The notes: generated by a model not told the origin, from the sequence alone. A stretch of 64,000 nt of DNA from Modestobacter sp. VKM Ac-2986 (GCF_026967795.1 NZ_JAPVBH010000002.1:248001-312000), one strand, 5' to 3'; counted from the first letter of the stretch, positions 27,416-36,095 are shown. Translations and numbers: made by a program.

Positions 27416-28804
27416 ATGGCCCGTACTCGGCTGGCCGACGCCGCCTCCTCCCTGACCCTGCGCGGGCGCTGCCTGGTCGCCGCCGGGCTCACCCTGCTGG
27501 CCCTGGGCGCGGTGCTCGGTGAGCGCGCGCTGGTGCAGCTGGCGCTGTTCGTCCTGGCGCTGCCGGTCGTCTCCGCCGTCGGCGTCGCCCGGCAGCGGTT
27601 CCGGGTCGCCACCCGGCGCACCGTCACCCCGGCCCGGCTCCCGCGCGGCGAGAGCGCCGAGGTCCTCGTCGAGGTGGCCAACACCGACCGCCGGTCGGGC
27701 GGGCTGTGGCTGCTGACCGAGCAGCTGCCGGCCGAGCTGGGCCGCCGTCCGCAGTTCGTCGTCGAGCGGCTGTCCCCCGGCGCCACCGCCCCGCTGCGCT
27801 ACCGGCTGCACGGTGCCCGGCGCGGCCGGTTCGCCCTCGGCCCGCTGCGGCTGCGGCTGGTCGACCCCTTCGGCCTGGTGCTGCGCACGGCCGCCGGCAG
27901 CGACACCGCCGCCCTGCTGGTGGTGCCCCGGGTGCGGCCGCTGCAGGGCACCGGCGGGCTCAGCGGCGCCGGCGGCACCGGCGGGGAGGGCGCGCGCCGC
28001 TCGATCGCCGTGCACGGCGAGGACGACGTCAGCACCCGCGAGTACCGCTACGGCGACGACCTGCGGCTGGTGCACTGGCGGGCCACCGCGCGCACCGGCG
28101 AGCTGATGGTCCGGCTGGAGGAGACGCCGTGGCAGGCCGCGGCCACCCTGTTCCTGGACACCCGGGCCACCGCGCACCTGGCCGGGAGCCGGGCCCGGGG
28201 CACCGCACCCTCGCCGGACACCCTGGAGTGGTCGATCGAGGCCGCGGCCAGCATCGGGGTGCACCTGCTGCGGCGCGGCGCCGCCCTGCGGGTGGTCACC
28301 GACGCCGGCGAGCTGACCGCGGCGCTGGGCCGCGGCACCCTGGGCCCCGACGAGCTGCTGGACCGGTTGGCCGAGCTGGAGCCCTCCCGGTACCCCGGCC
28401 TGCAGGTGGGCGTGGAGACGCTGCGCCGCACCGCCGTCGACGGGCCGGCGATCTGCCTGCTCGGGCTGGTCGGCCCCGAGGACGTCACCGCGCTGGCCCG
28501 CGCCCGCTCCGGCCCGGGCAGCGACGTCGCGGTGGTCGTCGACGCCGGCGCCTGGCTGGACGCCGGGGCCACCCGCAGCCGCCGTCCGCTGTCGGCCGGC
28601 GCCCGCGCCCAGCTGGTCGAGCGGCAGGAGCAGGCGGTGACGCTGCTGCGGTCGGCCGGCTGGCAGGTCCTGGCCGTGCGCCCGGACCAGACGGTCGACC
28701 AGGTGTGGGCCCGACTGGGCGGCCAGCCCACCGCCGCCGGGGCCGCCACCGGCTCGGTGCACCCCACCCCGACGTCCCCCCTCTCCACGGGAGCACCGGC
28801 ATGA
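27416..28804 (+). CDS. DUF58 domain protein (MoxR partner)
   Basis: A 462-residue protein with two N-terminal hydrophobic helices (about 20-60) and the DUF58 motif around residues 205-240 (STREYRYGDDLRLVHWRATA, then RTGELMVRLEE). A von Willebrand factor A-like fold usually follows in this family. It is found next to MoxR ATPases throughout bacteria, and its own activity is unknown. The ATG at 27416 is 23 bases after the moxR stop. Its stop overlaps the next start as ATGA. The last 30 residues are Thr/Pro-rich. Confidence 0.92.
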   Translation: MARTRLADAASSLTLRGRCLVAAGLTLLALGAVLGERALVQLALFVLALPVVSAVGVARQRFRVATRRTVTPARLPRGESAEVLVEVANTDRRSGGLWLLTEQLPAELGRRPQFVVERLSPGATAPLRYRLHGARRGRFALGPLRLRLVDPFGLVLRTAAGSDTAALLVVPRVRPLQGTGGLSGAGGTGGEGARRSIAVHGEDDVSTREYRYGDDLRLVHWRATARTGELMVRLEETPWQAAATLFLDTRATAHLAGSRARGTAPSPDTLEWSIEAAASIGVHLLRRGAALRVVTDAGELTAALGRGTLGPDELLDRLAELEPSRYPGLQVGVETLRRTAVDGPAICLLGLVGPEDVTALARARSGPGSDVAVVVDAGAWLDAGATRSRRPLSAGARAQLVERQEQAVTLLRSAGWQVLAVRPDQTVDQVWARLGGQPTAAGAATGSVHPTPTSPLSTGAPA

Positions 28805-31137
28805 CCCGCAGCACCGACGAGCTGGCCCGACCGCGGCAGGGCCGGGGCGGCACCGCGGTCGCCGCGGCCGTCGCCGTCCTGCTGGGCTCGTTGGCACTGC
28901 AGCCGGTCTTCGCCACCCTCGCCTGGTTCCCACCCGTCGCCCTCGCGGTGCTCGCGGTGGGGCTCGGCGGGGCGGCGCTGCGCGCCGGGGCCGCGCGGCT
29001 GGCGCCGCGGTGGGAGGCCCCGGCGCGGGTGCTCGTGCCGGTCGGCCAGCTGGTGCTCGTGCTGGTGGTGCTGACCACGGTCTTCGTCCCCGGCGACGCC
29101 TTCGCCGGCCTGGTGCCCACCCCGACCAGCCTCGGTGACCTGGCCGGGCTGCTGGCCGACGGCGGCGACGAGCTGCAGGAGCAGGGCACGCCGGCGCTGC
29201 CGCTGAACGGGCTGGTCGCGCTGACCACCGTCTTCGTGGCGCTGGTCGCCCTCGTCGTCGACCTGCTCGCCGTGCCCGCCCGCCAGCCCGCGCTCGGCGG
29301 TCTGGGCCTGCTGGTCCTGTACTGCGTGCCGGTCAGCACCGTGACCGGCGACGTCGCGCTGATCTCCTTCGCCGCCCCGGCCGCCGGGTTCGCCGTCCTC
29401 CTGTGGGCCGACCAGCGCGGCCGGCTGGTCGAGGGCGCCCGGGCCGGCAGCGGCTCGGCGCTGGGCACCGGCACCCTGCCCGCGCTGCGCACCGGGGTCG
29501 TCGCGCTGGTGGCCGGCCTCCTGCTCCCGGTCGTCGTGCCCACGCTGTCGGAGGGGTCGCTGGCCGCGGGGCTGGGCGGCTCGGGCACCGGCAACGGGCT
29601 GGGGACCGCGCTGGACCCGGTCGCGGAGATGTCCGGGCAGCTCAACCGCCCCGAGGCCATCGACCTGTTCCGCCTCGACGCCTCCGTCCCCGACCCCGGG
29701 TACCTCCGGTCGGTCGCGCTGGACCAGTACACCGTCGACCGCGGCTGGGGGCTGACCAACCTCAACGGCACCGGGTCGATCGCCGACGACGCCACGCTGG
29801 CGCCGCTGACCGGCGGGCAGAGCGCCCGGCCGGTCACCGCCACCGTCACCGTGCTCGAGCACGACGACGTCTTCATGCCGGTGCTGTACTCCCCGCTGGC
29901 GGTGCAGCTGGAGGACGGCGACGCGGAGGACTGGCGCTTCGACGCCGACGCCCGCACGGTCTTCGGCCGGGACACGACCACTGCGGGGCTGACCTACCGG
30001 ATCAGCGCGCAGCAGCCCGAGCCCTCGGTCGAGCAGCTGGACGCCGCCCCGGACTCCCCCGCCGACGCCGACGCGATGGAGCGCTACACCCAGCTGCCCG
30101 ACCTGGACCCCACCGTCACCGACCTGGCCCGCGAGCTGACCGACCCAGACCAGGCCCCCTACGAGCGGGCCCTGGCCGTGCAGCGGTACTTCACCGACGA
30201 CGCCAACGACTTCATCTACAGCCTGTCCACCACCCCGGGCACCACCGGCGACGACCTGGCCGACTTCCTGCGGCTCAAGCGCGGCTACTGCGAGCAGTAC
30301 GCCGGCGCGATGGCGGTGCTGGTGCGGGCCGCCGGGGTGCCGGCGCGGGTCGTGCTGGGCTACACCCCCGGGCAGGAGCAGGAGGACGGCACCCGGCTGG
30401 TCACCACCGACGACGCGCACGCCTGGGTCGAGGCCTGGTTCAGCGGCCTGGGCTGGATCCCCTTCGACCCCACCCCGATCGCGGCCAACCGGGCCGTCGA
30501 CCTGCCCTGGGCGCCGCGCACCGACGCCACCGAGGACACCACCGTCGACCCGGTCACCCCGCAGGTCGAGGCCCCGGTGCCCGCCGCCCCGACCGCCGAG
30601 CTGGACCGGGACGACGAGGCCGTCCCCTCCGCGGCCCCCCTGACGACGTCGGGCCCGGACCTGCGGCCGTGGCTGACCGGCGGTGTGGGCGCCCTGCTGC
30701 TGCTCGGCCTGGCCGCCCTGCCCTTCGCGGTGCGCCGGCGGCAGCGCTCGGCCCGGCTGACCGACGGGCGGCCGGGGGCGCTGTGGGAGGAGCTGCTGGC
30801 CACCGCCACCGACCTGCGGATCGACGTGCCCGGGACGACGACGTCCCGCCAGCTGTCCCGGCAGCTGGCCGAGCGGCTCTCCGGCGCCGAGCCGGCCGCG
30901 GTGGCCGCCGTCCGCTCGCTGGCCCTGGCCCAGGAGCGGGCGGTCTACGGGCCGCCCGGTGCCGGCGACCAGCGGGACCCGGCGCTGGCCGAGGCGCTGC
31001 AGACCGTGCGGCGGGCGATGCTGCGGTCGGTGTCCCGGCAGCAGCGGCTGACGGCGGCGGTGTGGCCGGCGTCGACGCTGGGCGCGGCGCTGCGGTGGCT
31101 GACCGCGCGCACGCCCCGCCGGCCCCGCCCCGCCTGA
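28801..31137 (+). CDS. Membrane transglutaminase-like protein (DUF3488/DUF4129)
   Basis: A 778-residue protein with a cluster of N-terminal membrane helices (about 18-230, DUF3488/TgpA N-like), an extracytoplasmic transglutaminase core, another helix near residue 630 and a cytoplasmic DUF4129-like tail. The catalytic triad is visible: Cys in RGYCEQYAGAMAVLVRAAG, His in DDAHAWVEAWF and Asp in GWIPFDPTPI. TgpA-type proteins probably act on periplasmic or wall proteins; the substrate is unknown. It is the third gene of the moxR-DUF58 operon, starting in an ATGA overlap. A strong GC hairpin follows the stop. Confidence 0.92.
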   Translation: MTRSTDELARPRQGRGGTAVAAAVAVLLGSLALQPVFATLAWFPPVALAVLAVGLGGAALRAGAARLAPRWEAPARVLVPVGQLVLVLVVLTTVFVPGDAFAGLVPTPTSLGDLAGLLADGGDELQEQGTPALPLNGLVALTTVFVALVALVVDLLAVPARQPALGGLGLLVLYCVPVSTVTGDVALISFAAPAAGFAVLLWADQRGRLVEGARAGSGSALGTGTLPALRTGVVALVAGLLLPVVVPTLSEGSLAAGLGGSGTGNGLGTALDPVAEMSGQLNRPEAIDLFRLDASVPDPGYLRSVALDQYTVDRGWGLTNLNGTGSIADDATLAPLTGGQSARPVTATVTVLEHDDVFMPVLYSPLAVQLEDGDAEDWRFDADARTVFGRDTTTAGLTYRISAQQPEPSVEQLDAAPDSPADADAMERYTQLPDLDPTVTDLARELTDPDQAPYERALAVQRYFTDDANDFIYSLSTTPGTTGDDLADFLRLKRGYCEQYAGAMAVLVRAAGVPARVVLGYTPGQEQEDGTRLVTTDDAHAWVEAWFSGLGWIPFDPTPIAANRAVDLPWAPRTDATEDTTVDPVTPQVEAPVPAAPTAELDRDDEAVPSAAPLTTSGPDLRPWLTGGVGALLLLGLAALPFAVRRRQRSARLTDGRPGALWEELLATATDLRIDVPGTTTSRQLSRQLAERLSGAEPAAVAAVRSLALAQERAVYGPPGAGDQRDPALAEALQTVRRAMLRSVSRQQRLTAAVWPASTLGAALRWLTARTPRRPRPA

Positions 31138-31144
31138 GCCGGCG

Positions 31145-31173
31145 GGCCGCCGCCCGCCCCGCGGGCGGCGGCC
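31145..31173 (+). terminator. Terminator after the moxR operon
   Basis: A 12-13 bp GC stem (GCCGCCGCCCGC at 31146-31157 against GCGGGCGGCGGC at 31161-31172) with a CCC loop starts eight bases after the stop. There is no T-run. Confidence 0.7.
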
Positions 31174-31182
31174 GGGCCTGGC

Positions 31183-31188
31183 TACGGT
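31183..31188 (+). promoter_or_regulatory. TACGGT -10 hexamer before the prs-like gene
   Basis: TACGGT lies about 58 bases upstream of the GTG at 31246, just beyond the preceding terminator. It would give a 5' leader of around 50 bases carrying the GGAG ribosome site. Confidence 0.4.
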
Positions 31189-31245
31189 TGCCCCGCCGGT
31201 GACCGTGCCGCTGCCGGCGTCCCCGACCAGCACCGGAGTGCCCCT

Positions 31246-32196
31246 GTGCGTGAGATAGCCGTCTTCGCCGGCAGCTCCCATCCCGAGCTCGCCGCGGAGC
31301 TGTGCGCCCAGCTGGGCGTCCCGCTGCAGCCGGTGCGCGTCACCCGGTTCGCCAACGACTGCCTCGAGGTGCAGCTGCAGGCCAACTGCCGGGAGCGCGA
31401 CGTCTACCTCGTGCAGTCGCTGGTGACCCCGGTGCAGGAGAACCTGGTCGAGCTGCTGCTGATGATCGACGCGGCCCGGGGCGCCTCGGCCGCCCGGATC
31501 ACCGTGGTCCTCCCCCACTACGCCTACGCGCGGTCGGACAAGAAGGACGCCCCGCGGATCTCCATCGGCGGGCGGCTGGTCGCCGACCTGATGGTGGCCG
31601 CCGGCGCCAGCCGGGTGCTGGCGATGACGCTGCACTCCCCGCAGGTGCACGGGTTCTTCAGCGTCCCGGTCGACCACCTGCACGCGCTGCGCGAGCTGGC
31701 CGACCACTTCCGCGCCCTCGACCTGTCCCGCACCACGGTGGTCTCCCCGGACCTGGGCAACGCCAAGGAGGCCGCGGCGTTCGCCCGGCGGCTCGGGGTG
31801 CCGGTGGCCGCCGGGGCCAAGCAGCGCTACGCCGACGACCGGGTGCAGATCAACGCCGTCATCGGTGACGTCGCCGACCGGGACGTGATCGTGCTCGACG
31901 ACGAGATCGCCAAGGGCAGCACCGTGCTCGAGCTCATCGACCGGCTGCGCGACGCCGGCGCCCGCTCGATCCGGGTGGCCTGCACGCACGGGCTGTTCGC
32001 CGCCGGCGCGCTGGAGCGGATCGGCGCCCAGCCCGACGTGCTGGAGATCGTCTGCACCAACACGGTGCCCGCACCGGCCGACCCCTCGGGGAAGCTGACG
32101 GTGCTCTCGGTGGCCCCGGCGCTGGCCCAGGCGGTGCAGCGGATCCACGACGGGGAGTCGGTCAGCGCCCTGTTCGACACCCTCCCCACCGCCTGA
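31246..32196 (+). CDS. Divergent ribose-phosphate pyrophosphokinase
   Basis: A 316-residue PRPP synthetase homologue. Family features are LPHYAYARSDKKDAPRISIGGRLVADLM, LHSPQVHGFF and VVSPDLGNAK. It differs from the housekeeping enzyme at key loops. The PRPP-binding site, normally DDIIDTGGT-like, reads DDEIAKGSTV, and the flexible-loop KRR is replaced by AKQRYADDR. It may therefore be a specialised PRPP synthetase or a regulatory paralogue. The main prs gene is normally beside glmU and is not in this window. GTG 31246 has GGAG seven bases upstream. A 16-bp hairpin follows. Confidence 0.85.
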   Translation: MREIAVFAGSSHPELAAELCAQLGVPLQPVRVTRFANDCLEVQLQANCRERDVYLVQSLVTPVQENLVELLLMIDAARGASAARITVVLPHYAYARSDKKDAPRISIGGRLVADLMVAAGASRVLAMTLHSPQVHGFFSVPVDHLHALRELADHFRALDLSRTTVVSPDLGNAKEAAAFARRLGVPVAAGAKQRYADDRVQINAVIGDVADRDVIVLDDEIAKGSTVLELIDRLRDAGARSIRVACTHGLFAAGALERIGAQPDVLEIVCTNTVPAPADPSGKLTVLSVAPALAQAVQRIHDGESVSALFDTLPTA

Positions 32197-32199
32197 ACG

Positions 32200-32237
32200 C
32201 CGGCAGCCGCCGTCCGGGTGCGGACGGCGGCTGCCGG
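32200..32237. terminator. Bidirectional terminator
   Basis: A perfect 16-bp stem (CCGGCAGCCGCCGTCC at 32200-32215, complement at 32222-32237) with a six-base loop lies between the convergent prs-like gene and the DUF3040 gene. Confidence 0.85.
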
Positions 32238-32270
32238 GAGGTGCTCGCTCGGGGGTGACCCCCGCGGCTG

Positions 32271-32687
32271 CTACTGGTCGTAGCGGCGGCGGAAGCGCTC
32301 CTCGAGCCGGTTCTTCATCGGCTGGCGCCGGGCCTTGCCGACCCGGCTCGAGCCGCCGGGGCCGGGACGGCCACCGCCGACCGGACCGGTCTCGACGACG
32401 CCGGTGGCGCCCTTGTAGTTGAGCAGTGCCAGCGTGGCGCCGCCGAAGGCGATCAGGAAGCCCAGGACGCCGACGACCACCTGGGCCACCGAGGCCGAGG
32501 GGATCGCGACGCCGGCCACGACGATCGCCAGGCCGACGACGACGAGCAGGACGCCCAGCTGCAACTTGCGGCGGGCCTTCTGTCGCCGGTCGCCGGTACG
32601 GACCGTCGAGGCGAACTTGGGATCGTCGTCGACGAGGGCGCGCTCGATCTGCTCCAGCAGACGCTGCTCGTGCTCGGAGAGCGGCAC
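32271..32687 (-). CDS. DUF3040 small membrane protein
   Basis: A 138-residue protein beginning PLSEHEQRLLEQIERAL after its GTG start, the hallmark of the actinobacterial DUF3040 family. The Asp-rich DDDPKFASTVR comes next, then two transmembrane helices (about 43-62 and 67-88) and a basic, glycine-rich cytoplasmic tail ending RFRRRYDQ. The function is unknown. Members often lie near mraZ and division genes in actinobacteria. The GTG at 32687 is supported by GGAGGTCGAC just upstream. A TATCCT hexamer at 32753-32748 is a plausible -10. Confidence 0.9.
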   Translation of the reverse strand: MPLSEHEQRLLEQIERALVDDDPKFASTVRTGDRRQKARRKLQLGVLLVVVGLAIVVAGVAIPSASVAQVVVGVLGFLIAFGGATLALLNYKGATGVVETGPVGGGRPGPGGSSRVGKARRQPMKNRLEERFRRRYDQ

Positions 32688-32747
32688 GTCGACCTCCAGG
32701 TGCGCAGTGCAATCAGCCACCGGCGGCAGTCCGCCCGCGGAACACCG

Positions 32748-32753
32748 AGGATA
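32748..32753 (-). promoter_or_regulatory. TATCCT -10 hexamer before the DUF3040 gene
   Basis: On the minus strand TATCCT lies about 60 bases upstream of the GTG at 32687, with TTCGCA sixteen bases further up as a weak -35. The leader carries GGAGG. Confidence 0.4.
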
Positions 32754-32874
32754 CGAGGCGATTGCGGGCTGCGAAAGGTGAGTTGACCGCGACACACCCT
32801 CAGGGGCTGTTCTCATCAGCACAGGGGCGACGCGCCCGGGCCGGGAACTCCCCCTCACACGACGTCGGCGCAGG

Positions 32875-34110
32875 TCAGCGACCCGCCCTCGGGCGGGGTC
32901 CGCGTCCGGCCGGACCGGTGCCCGGGGTGCGCCCGCGGCCCAGCAGCGTGGCCGGCCGGACGGCGCCGGCACCGAAGCGCCGGGCGGCGGCGTCGGCGGC
33001 CAGCTCGGCGTCCCGGCGGCCGTGCTCGCGGGCACCGAGCTCGAGCTGGCGGGCGGTGGCGTCGGCGTCGACCAGCCCCTCGGCGCGCACCCCGACCAGC
33101 CGGATCCGGGCGCGGTCGAGGCCGAGGGCGTCGAACAGCGCGCGGGCGGTGTCGTAGAGCTCCTGACCGACGTCGGTGGGGACCTTGAGGGTGCGCGAGC
33201 GGGTGATGGTGGTGAAGTCGGCGAAGCGCACCTTGATGCTCACCGTGCGGGTCAGCGAGCCGGTGGAGCGCAGCCGGCCGGCCGTGCGCTCGGCCAGGTG
33301 CAGCAGCTCGCGGTGGATCACCTGCGGGTCGTCGACGTCGGTGCCGAAGGTCTCCTCCGCCCCGGTGGAGCGGTCGGGCTCGTCGGGCACCACCCGGCGC
33401 GGGTCGCGGCCCCAGGCCAGCTCGTGCAGGTGCGCCCCGGCGGCCTGACCGACCGCGCGCTGCAGGGTGCGGGCCGGCACGTGCGCCAGGTCGCCGACGG
33501 TGCGCAGCCCCAGTCGCAGCAGCACCTCCTCGGTCTTGGCCCCCACGCCCCACAGCGCGCCGACCGGCAGGGGGTGCAGGAAGTCCATGACCTCGGCCGG
33601 GCGCACCACCATCAGCCCGTCGGGCTTGGAGCGGGTGGAGGCCAGCTTGGCCACGAACTTGCTCCCGGCCACCCCGACCGAGCAGGTGATGCCCTGCTCG
33701 TCGAAGACCCGGGCCCGGATGTGCTCCCCGATCGCCACCGGGTCGCCCAGCCGCCGCCCGGAGCCGGAGACGTCCAGGAACGCCTCGTCCAGGCTCAGCG
33801 GCTCCACCAGCGGGGTGATGGTGCGGAACAGCGCCATCACCGACCGGGAGACCTCGGTGTAGAGCGCGAGGTCGCCGGGGAGCACGGTGGCCGTCGGGCA
33901 CAGCCGCAGCGCCCGGGAGGTGGGCATGGCGCTGTGCACCCCGTACGCGCGGGCCTCGTAGGTCGCCGAGGTGACCACACCCCGGTTGCCCGCCCCGCCG
34001 ACGATGACCGGCGTCCCGGCCAGCTCGGGGTGGCGGCGCACCTCGACGCTGGCGAAGAACGCGTCCATGTCGACGTGCAGCACCGTGCAACCGGCAGCCC
34101 GATCGGGCAC
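32875..34110 (-). CDS. dinB: DNA polymerase IV
   Basis: A Y-family translesion polymerase of 411 residues. Catalytic acidic residues are intact: HVDMDAFFASVE (residues about 13-24) and SLDEAFLDVSGSG (about 105). The thumb HhH region includes LWGVGAKTEEVLLRLGLRTVGDLA, and the little-finger domain follows. The C-terminus is Gly/Arg/Pro-rich and lacks an obvious clamp-binding box by eye. GTG 34110 has AGAGGGGA six bases upstream. A perfect LexA box overlaps its promoter, so it is DNA-damage induced. Confidence 0.95.
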   Translation of the reverse strand: MPDRAAGCTVLHVDMDAFFASVEVRRHPELAGTPVIVGGAGNRGVVTSATYEARAYGVHSAMPTSRALRLCPTATVLPGDLALYTEVSRSVMALFRTITPLVEPLSLDEAFLDVSGSGRRLGDPVAIGEHIRARVFDEQGITCSVGVAGSKFVAKLASTRSKPDGLMVVRPAEVMDFLHPLPVGALWGVGAKTEEVLLRLGLRTVGDLAHVPARTLQRAVGQAAGAHLHELAWGRDPRRVVPDEPDRSTGAEETFGTDVDDPQVIHRELLHLAERTAGRLRSTGSLTRTVSIKVRFADFTTITRSRTLKVPTDVGQELYDTARALFDALGLDRARIRLVGVRAEGLVDADATARQLELGAREHGRRDAELAADAAARRFGAGAVRPATLLGRGRTPGTGPAGRGPRPRAGR

Positions 34111-34182
34111 GCGCGTCCCCTCTCCCGAGCTGCACCGGCTTCCCCCGGTGCAGCTCACCCTCAGCGGCCGTCCCCACGGCCG

Positions 34183-34205
34183 TCGAACACCTGTTCGAGA
34201 GGCTA
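34183..34205 (-). promoter_or_regulatory. LexA (SOS) box and -10 of dinB
   Basis: TCGAACACCTGTTCGA at 34183-34198 is a perfect match to the actinobacterial SOS consensus TCGAAC-N4-GTTCGA. On the minus strand the hexamer TAGCCT (34205-34200) is one base upstream of it, so LexA would cover the transcription start. The dinB GTG is 72 bases downstream. Confidence 0.85.
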
Positions 34206-34416
34206 GCGGGTCGCGCCCGGCACGTCCGCGCCGCCGGCAGGTCGACCCCTCCGGGGTGGGACGCCGTCGAGCGCGACGGGCGTCGGGGCCCGGCCGGACG
34301 TGTCGTGCACGACCGACCGCACCGCCGCCGGATGTGTGGCGAGTGGATCACTGCGGTAGGAAGTGCCCGACGGCCGCCTCCCGGCGACCGACACCAGCGA
34401 CGAGCGGAGCAGCCCC

Positions 34417-34764
34417 ATGGCACTCGACGACGACGACATGACCAGCACCGAGGGCCCGGCCGACTCCGGTGCCGGCGAGGGCACCCCGGGTCAGCACGAC
34501 GGCGGCGCCGACGGTGGCGCGGAGGGCCCGGCCGACTCCGGTGCCGGCGGTGGCACCCCCGGCCAGCAGGACGGCGGCGCGGACGGCGGCGCTGACGGTG
34601 GGGCCGATGGCGGCGCGGACGGTGGGGCCGATGGCGGCGCCGACGGTGGGGCCGATGGCGGCGCGGACGGCGGTGCCGACGGTGGCGCCGAGGGCCCGGC
34701 CGACTCCGGTGCCGGCGGCGGCACCCCCGGCCAGCACGACGGCGGCGCGGACGGCTCGGCCTGA
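34417..34764 (+). CDS. Gly-Ala-Asp repeat peptide beside a JmjC oxygenase
   Basis: A 115-residue acidic, low-complexity protein of unknown function. It begins MALDDDDMTST and then holds three copies of a block, EGPADSGAGxGTPGQxDGGAD, at about residues 12-32, 36-56 and 92-112. The second copy is followed by a run of nine GGAD units. It contains no Cys, Lys or Arg and no aromatic residues. At DNA level the run is a 24-bp minisatellite. The ATG at 34417 has GGAG seven bases upstream. The stop is two bases before the GTG of a JmjC-type oxygenase, so the peptide is a candidate substrate or RiPP-like precursor for it; this is inference. Confidence 0.75.
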   Translation: MALDDDDMTSTEGPADSGAGEGTPGQHDGGADGGAEGPADSGAGGGTPGQQDGGADGGADGGADGGADGGADGGADGGADGGADGGADGGAEGPADSGAGGGTPGQHDGGADGSA

Positions 34765-34766
34765 CC

Positions 34767-36095
34767 GTGCCCGACCCTGATCTGCAGGACCGGGCGCCGT
34801 CCTCCCCCGAGGGCGGCGCCCGTCCGGCGTTGCGCCGCTGCATCCGCGTCGACCCGCAGGTCTTCGCCGACGAGCACTGGTCCCGCCGTCCGCTGCTGTC
34901 CACCGCGGCCGAGCTCGGGAGCACCTTCACCGACCTGCTCGACCTGGACGCCGTCGACGAGCTGCTGAGCACCCGCGGACTGCGCACGCCGTTCCTGCGG
35001 ATCGCCAAGGACGGCGCCGTCGTGGACCCCAAGCGGTTCACCAGCCCGCAGGGCGCCGGCGCCGAGGTGGCCGACCAGGTGTCCTCCGACGCGGTGCTGC
35101 GGCTCTTCGCCGAGGGCAGCACCGTCGTCCTGCAGGGCCTGCACCGGCTGTGGCCGCCGCTGATCGCCTTCGCCAACCAGCTCGCCGCCGACCTCGGGCA
35201 CCCCACCCAGGTCAACGCCTACGTCACCCCGCCGTCCTCGCGCGGGTTCTCCCCGCACTACGACGTGCACGACGTGTTCGTGCTGCAGGTCGCCGGGGAG
35301 AAGCACTGGACCATCCACGAGCCGGTGCTCACCGACCCGCTGCGCACCCACCCGTGGACCGACCGCCCCGACGAGGTCGCCGCCGCCGCGGAGCGCCCGC
35401 CGGTGATCGACACGGTGCTGCGCCCCGGCGACGCCCTCTACCTGCCCCGCGGCTACATCCACTCCGCGGTCGCGCTCGGCGAGATCAGCGCCCACCTGAC
35501 CATCGGCGTCCACCCGGTCACCCGCTGGGGCGCGGTGGAGTCGGCGCTGGACCTGGTGCGGGTGCTCGCCGCCGAGGACCAGACGCTGCGCAGCTCGCTG
35601 CCGCTGGGCGTCGACCTGGCCGACCCCGCGACCACCACCGAGGACGTCGCCGCGGTGATCAGCGGCCTGCAGCGCGCGCTCGCCGAGGTCGACCCGGCCG
35701 CGGTGGCCGACTCACTGCGCTCGCGGGCCTGGGCGCAGGTGCGGCCGGCGCCGGTGTCACCGCTGGCGCAGTCCACCGCGCTCGCCGCGCTGGACGCCGA
35801 CACCGTGCTGCGGGTGCGCCCGCTGCTGCGGGCCCAGCTGCGCGAGCCGGTCGGTGACCGGGTCGCGCTGGTCGCCGGTCGCCGCACCCACGACCTGCCG
35901 GCCGACACGCACCCCGCGCTGGCCGCGCTGCTGGCCGCCGGTGAGCTCAAGGTCGGCGACCTGCCCGGCCTGGACGCCGCCGACCAGCTCACCCTGGCCC
36001 GCCGGCTGGTGACCCAGTCGATCGCGATCGTCCCCGACGCCCGCCCCGGCGGAACGGCGCATCATGGGGACAGTGACGACCGCACCGGAGCCTGA
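34767..36095 (+). CDS. JmjC/cupin-4 2-oxoglutarate oxygenase
   Basis: A 442-residue protein of the cupin_4 (ROXA/MINA53-like) group of Fe(II)/2-oxoglutarate hydroxylases. Iron ligands are visible as H164-x-D166 (SPHYDVHDVFVLQVAG) and H232 (LYLPRGYIHSAV). HWTI after the HxD contributes to the family core. A winged-helix-like C-terminal region (about 290-420) matches the ROX layout. Known members hydroxylate Arg or His of ribosomal proteins; others modify peptides. The GTG start is two bases after the repeat peptide's stop. The next gene overlaps its end by 32 bases, so all three are likely cotranscribed. The substrate is unknown. Confidence 0.88.
   Translation: MPDPDLQDRAPSSPEGGARPALRRCIRVDPQVFADEHWSRRPLLSTAAELGSTFTDLLDLDAVDELLSTRGLRTPFLRIAKDGAVVDPKRFTSPQGAGAEVADQVSSDAVLRLFAEGSTVVLQGLHRLWPPLIAFANQLAADLGHPTQVNAYVTPPSSRGFSPHYDVHDVFVLQVAGEKHWTIHEPVLTDPLRTHPWTDRPDEVAAAAERPPVIDTVLRPGDALYLPRGYIHSAVALGEISAHLTIGVHPVTRWGAVESALDLVRVLAAEDQTLRSSLPLGVDLADPATTTEDVAAVISGLQRALAEVDPAAVADSLRSRAWAQVRPAPVSPLAQSTALAALDADTVLRVRPLLRAQLREPVGDRVALVAGRRTHDLPADTHPALAALLAAGELKVGDLPGLDAADQLTLARRLVTQSIAIVPDARPGGTAHHGDSDDRTGA

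Noticed and set aside
28048..32712. A 1554-codon open frame on the minus strand
   Set aside because: It is antisense to the DUF58, transglutaminase and prs-like genes; its translation is Gln/Gly/Arg/His-rich without any domain, typical of GC-rich antisense frames.
34441..34760. Possible CRISPR array or non-coding satellite
   Set aside because: Repeat periods are multiples of three, spacers are not unique, and the frame is open with a good start and ribosome site; it is a coding repeat.
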